From: CAYYKK01 sp046351395
GTDB lineage: Bacteria; Myxococcota_A; Polyangia; Polyangiales; Polyangiaceae
Reading direction: 5' to 3'
Assembly (NCBI GenBank): GCA_046351395.1
Contig: JAXLYP010000013.1
Span: 124,001-188,000 of the forward strand
DNA length: 64,000 nucleotides
Below the pieces are notes generated by a model that worked only from the letters and a program-made list of their open reading frames with translations, was not told the DNA's origin and did no database searches. This document shows positions 61,620 to 64,000 of this stretch, piece after piece; positions within the stretch are counted from its first letter, which is position 1; the number at the start of each line of letters is the position of its first letter. The position numbers and the translations under genes are program-made.

Positions 61620-62052
61620 CGCTCGCTTGCCTGACGTCGAAGTGGAAGGGCAGCCGCTCCTCCGTCGGTCGCTCGGTGAGGAGCGCGAGGAGATCGGTGG
61701 ACGTCACCAGACCGACGATACCCGCCCCCTCCGAGACGATGGGGATCGCGTCGAGCCTCCGGTCGATCATGGTCGTCGCGAGCGTCGAGACGGACGTGTC
61801 GGGATCGCACGTGATGGGCTGCATCGTCATCGCGCTCGCGACGGGGACGAGGGGGACGACGAGCGCTCCGTCGTCCGCGAGCGAGGCGCGCACGAGGACG
61901 TCCCGGTCGGACACGATCCCGAGGAGCGCTCCTCCGCTCACGACCAGCAGGTGGCGCACGCGGCGGCGCTCCATGATCCTCCACACGCGGTCGAGCGAGA
62001 GCTCAGGCGCAACGACGAGGACGTCGCGCGTCATGATCTGCGAGGCTTCCAT
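61612..62052 (-). CDS. CBS-domain-pair protein
   Basis: A 146-residue protein with two CBS motifs: ASQIMTRDVLVVAPELSLDR...VRHLLVVSGGALLGIVSDRDV and VASAMTMQPITCDPDTSVST...LDAIPIVSEGAGIVGLVTSTDL. First gene of the CBS-BON-Usp-E2-M50 unit. ATG 62052 lies 13 nt after a sigma-54-like element, and no ribosome site is visible. Confidence 0.9.
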   Translation of the reverse strand: MEASQIMTRDVLVVAPELSLDRVWRIMERRRVRHLLVVSGGALLGIVSDRDVLVRASLADDGALVVPLVPVASAMTMQPITCDPDTSVSTLATTMIDRRLDAIPIVSEGAGIVGLVTSTDLLALLTERPTEERLPFHFDVRQASDA

Positions 62053-62064
62053 GCCGCGACCAAG

Positions 62065-62080
62065 AGCAGAACCCGTGCCG
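62065..62080 (-). promoter_or_regulatory. Sigma-54-like element (CBS-BON-Usp unit)
   Basis: Minus strand CGGCACGGGTTCTGCT, near-perfect, -12 TGC ends 13 nt before ATG 62052. Confidence 0.6.
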
Positions 62081-62193
62081 GCGCGGCGGCGGGGCGACGC
62101 TGGGGCGCGGCGACCTCGGGCGGGTGGCCCCTCCCTCCACACTTTGCGCGCCCGCGCACCGATTGCGCCGGTCCCGGACGATGAGAAGGGTCG

Positions 62194-62559
62194 TCACTCG
62201 GGCGTGCCGCACTGCGACCAGGCATAGAAGTCTTGCGCGGCGCTCTCCGGGATATCGAAGTCGGTGGGCATCGATCCGTCGGCGATCGTCTGGGCGCCCT
62301 GATCGGCGAAGGACACCGCGGCCGCGTAGGTGTCGTAGCGAACGCCGCGATCGGCGCGCGTGGAGCCGTGACAGTCCGTGCAATACGCCATCACGCTCCC
62401 CTTGAGCTCGGCGTACGTCTTCACGGTCGTGGTCGTGCAGTCGATCGTCGGGACGCTCCCGCCGATCGAGCAGCTCGACGTCGTCACGAGCGCGGCGAGA
62501 GCAGCGGCGAGGAGGGCGAGAGGAACGCGCGCGGCCTTTGCGGCGAGTACGAAGTTCAT
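62194..62559 (-). CDS. Lipoprotein with a single c-type haem motif
   Basis: A 121-residue protein. The signal peptide ends in the lipobox VTTSSC, and one CxxCH haem motif occurs as YCTDCHGS (about residue 60). The distal Met may be in DGSMPTDF. A small monohaem cytochrome anchored to the membrane. No sigma-54-like element precedes it, so the island probably ends here. Confidence 0.75.
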   Translation of the reverse strand: MNFVLAAKAARVPLALLAAALAALVTTSSCSIGGSVPTIDCTTTTVKTYAELKGSVMAYCTDCHGSTRADRGVRYDTYAAAVSFADQGAQTIADGSMPTDFDIPESAAQDFYAWSQCGTPE

Positions 62560-62658
62560 GCCCTCCCTTGCCCGGATGCACGCCCCGCCTTCGCGGCGGG
62601 TGCGATCTTTTTGCGAGGTCGAGCCTCGCGCACGAAGGAAGGAGCGCGCGGGTGAGGG

Positions 62659-63957
62659 TCAGCGCGCCCGCACGGACGCCCCATCGACGACCTTCGGCCC
62701 AGGGTGCTCGATGACGCGCGCGCCCTCGGTCAAACCGGAGACGATCTCGACGTTCGTGGACGCGCGATGTCCCAGCTCGACGCGCGAGAGCTTCGCGCGG
62801 CCGGCCTCCTCGAGGTAGACGGCGAACGCGTCGCCCTCGCGGAACACCGCGCTCATCGGGGCGACCAGGGTCGCGCTCGTGCTCCACACCTCGATGCTCG
62901 CTTCCACGCGGAACCCATCGCCGAGCTCGGGCGGGCGCCCTTTCGGGTCGTCGAGCTCGATCACGACGACCACGCGCTGCTCCTCGACACCCAGCGCGGA
63001 GAGCTTGGTGAACGCAGAGGGCTCGATCCGCCGCACGTGCGCCGCGAGGTCGGCCTCGCCACCCCATCGCCGGATCCGCACGGGGGCTTGCGCCGGGATG
63101 CGGACGGCGTCGGCGGTGAGCACGTCGGCCGTGATCTCGAGCGCGTCGAGGTCACCGATCTCGATGAGGGGGGTCGACGCCTGGACCGCGCCCGCGCTCT
63201 CGTGGAGCACGCGCAAGACGATGCCCTCGATCGGCGAGCGAAGCACGAGCTCGTCCGGCTCCGGCCCGGTCGCCCCCTTCTTCGGGGAGCCCTCGGCGCG
63301 ATCGAGCGTCGCGCGGGCCAACTCGACCTCGTGCGTCGCGACCTGCACCCCGAATCGAGCGGAGGAGAGCTCCTCCTCGCGGAGACGCGCCTCGAGCTCC
63401 GCGTGCCGCCCCGTCTCCCCGCTCGCCGCGCCCTCGCGCACGAGCTCGCCCGTGGTCTTCGCGTCCGAGCGCGCGCTCTCGGCGGCGAGCTCCGCACGCG
63501 CGAGCGTCGCGCGCGCCTGACGCTCGACCGCGTACGCCTCGGAGAGCCGCGCCTCGGCCTGCGACTTCGTCCGTGGATCGAGCAGGTTCGGGGAGAGGGG
63601 CGCGAGGCGGACGAGCTCCGTGCCGACGTGGACGCGATCCCCGGGGTGCAGCGTGATCCGGTCGGCCTCTGCGGCGAGCGGCGACGACACGACGTATTTG
63701 TCGCGCACGCGCGTCCGTCCCGCCTCGTCGATCGTGACGGCGAGCGGCGCCTCCGAAGCGACCGCGACGTCGACCGGGAGGGGCTTCGGGATGGCCGCAT
63801 AGACGACGGCGGCGACCACGCCCGCGCCGATCGTTCCCCACACGAGCGGACGAATCCAGCGGCCACGCGGCCTCCGACGCTTGCCTCCCGCGGCAGAGAT
63901 TTCGCGCGTCATCGTGTGCGCCGCGTCGCCCGAGGCGTGTGCGTCGTCCGTGGTCAT
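62659..63957 (-). CDS. HlyD/RND-type efflux periplasmic adaptor
   Basis: A 432-residue protein. Cytoplasmic tail, one N-terminal helix (LVWGTIGAGVVAAVVYAAIP), a half-lipoyl strand (YVVSSPLAAEADRITLHPGD), a coiled coil (about 125-225) and barrel domains ending in SRVELGHRASTNVEIVSGLT. Membrane-fusion subunit of a tripartite efflux system. ATG 63957 follows GAGGG at the right distance. Its start overlaps closely with the end of the gene upstream, probably an ABC or RND partner. Confidence 0.88.
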   Translation of the reverse strand: MTTDDAHASGDAAHTMTREISAAGGKRRRPRGRWIRPLVWGTIGAGVVAAVVYAAIPKPLPVDVAVASEAPLAVTIDEAGRTRVRDKYVVSSPLAAEADRITLHPGDRVHVGTELVRLAPLSPNLLDPRTKSQAEARLSEAYAVERQARATLARAELAAESARSDAKTTGELVREGAASGETGRHAELEARLREEELSSARFGVQVATHEVELARATLDRAEGSPKKGATGPEPDELVLRSPIEGIVLRVLHESAGAVQASTPLIEIGDLDALEITADVLTADAVRIPAQAPVRIRRWGGEADLAAHVRRIEPSAFTKLSALGVEEQRVVVVIELDDPKGRPPELGDGFRVEASIEVWSTSATLVAPMSAVFREGDAFAVYLEEAGRAKLSRVELGHRASTNVEIVSGLTEGARVIEHPGPKVVDGASVRAR

Positions 63958-63959
63958 GA

Positions 63960-64000
63960 TCAATCCCTCGCCTTGAGTACGCCGACGAGATCGAGCTCGT
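63960..64000 (-). CDS. C-terminal end of an upstream gene (partial)
   Basis: The minus strand reads ...ELDLVGVLKARD followed by TGA at 63960-63962, three bases before the ATG of the adaptor. Likely the transporter partner of the adaptor, continuing outside the window; too short to identify. Confidence 0.4.
   Translation of the reverse strand, partial: ELDLVGVLKARD

Overview
The window is about 69% GC with strong third-position G/C bias. Its gene set includes Ser/Thr kinases fused to receiver domains, multi-PAS hybrid histidine kinases, Ser/Thr-rich lipoproteins and many sigma-54-type promoter elements. This best fits a chromosome of Myxococcota (Polyangia-like); that assignment is inference. 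There are no rRNA genes, one tRNA and no CRISPR array.

Layout. (1) 0-7.5 kb is an ordinary chromosomal flank: two MFS-type transporters, a broken lipoprotein gene, an RlaP-like nucleotidyltransferase, a Dyp peroxidase and a lipoprotein. (2) 7.58-21.83 kb is a 14.2-kb integrated element in tRNA-Leu(GAG), bounded by a perfect 52-bp direct repeat. It carries a tyrosine integrase, an RHH regulator, baseplate-hub-like and tape-measure proteins, a large terminase, a VirE-type primase-helicase, an HTH/excisionase-type protein and ParB-like fragments. All genes lie on the minus strand in overlapping order, with no recognisable capsid, portal or lysis gene. It looks like a phage satellite or a reduced prophage. 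(3) 22-62 kb is a dense stress, dormancy and anaerobiosis island. It holds a Ser/Thr kinase-receiver protein, two HPF/RaiA-like proteins, seven CBS-domain proteins, an avidin-like protein, a GltD-like oxidoreductase with a single-chain pyruvate:ferredoxin oxidoreductase and a P-type cation ATPase. It also holds hemerythrin, patatin, a low-affinity iron permease family protein, a uridine-kinase-like protein, tandem PPK2, Hsp20, an FAD oxidoreductase, hybrid kinases, an SDR, DUF2267, Pcm, a universal stress protein, a BON protein, an E2-type acyltransferase and a CBS-fused site-2 protease. (4) 62-64 kb starts an unrelated unit: a c-type haem lipoprotein and an HlyD-type efflux adaptor.

The main observation is that about 20 transcription units of the 22-62 kb island are preceded, in the correct orientation, by a GGCAC(G)-N4/5-TGC(T/A) element, the sigma-54 -24/-12 pattern. 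In about ten of them the -12 GC lies only 11-14 nt before the start codon, which predicts leaderless or nearly leaderless mRNAs. The gene content resembles the mycobacterial DosR dormancy regulon (Hsp20, USP, CBS, P-type ATPase), but here it appears sigma-54-driven. A second observation is that the integrase reading frame runs through the attachment core, so its C-terminus would differ between the integrated and excised states.

Two families of small inverted-repeat (MITE-like) elements of about 155-176 bp are scattered through the island and supply start or stop codons to neighbouring genes. Three genes are broken: the lipoprotein near 3 kb, the pyruvate:ferredoxin oxidoreductase at about 28.39 kb, and a hybrid kinase at 52-54 kb. 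Whether these are real decay or assembly errors cannot be told from sequence alone.
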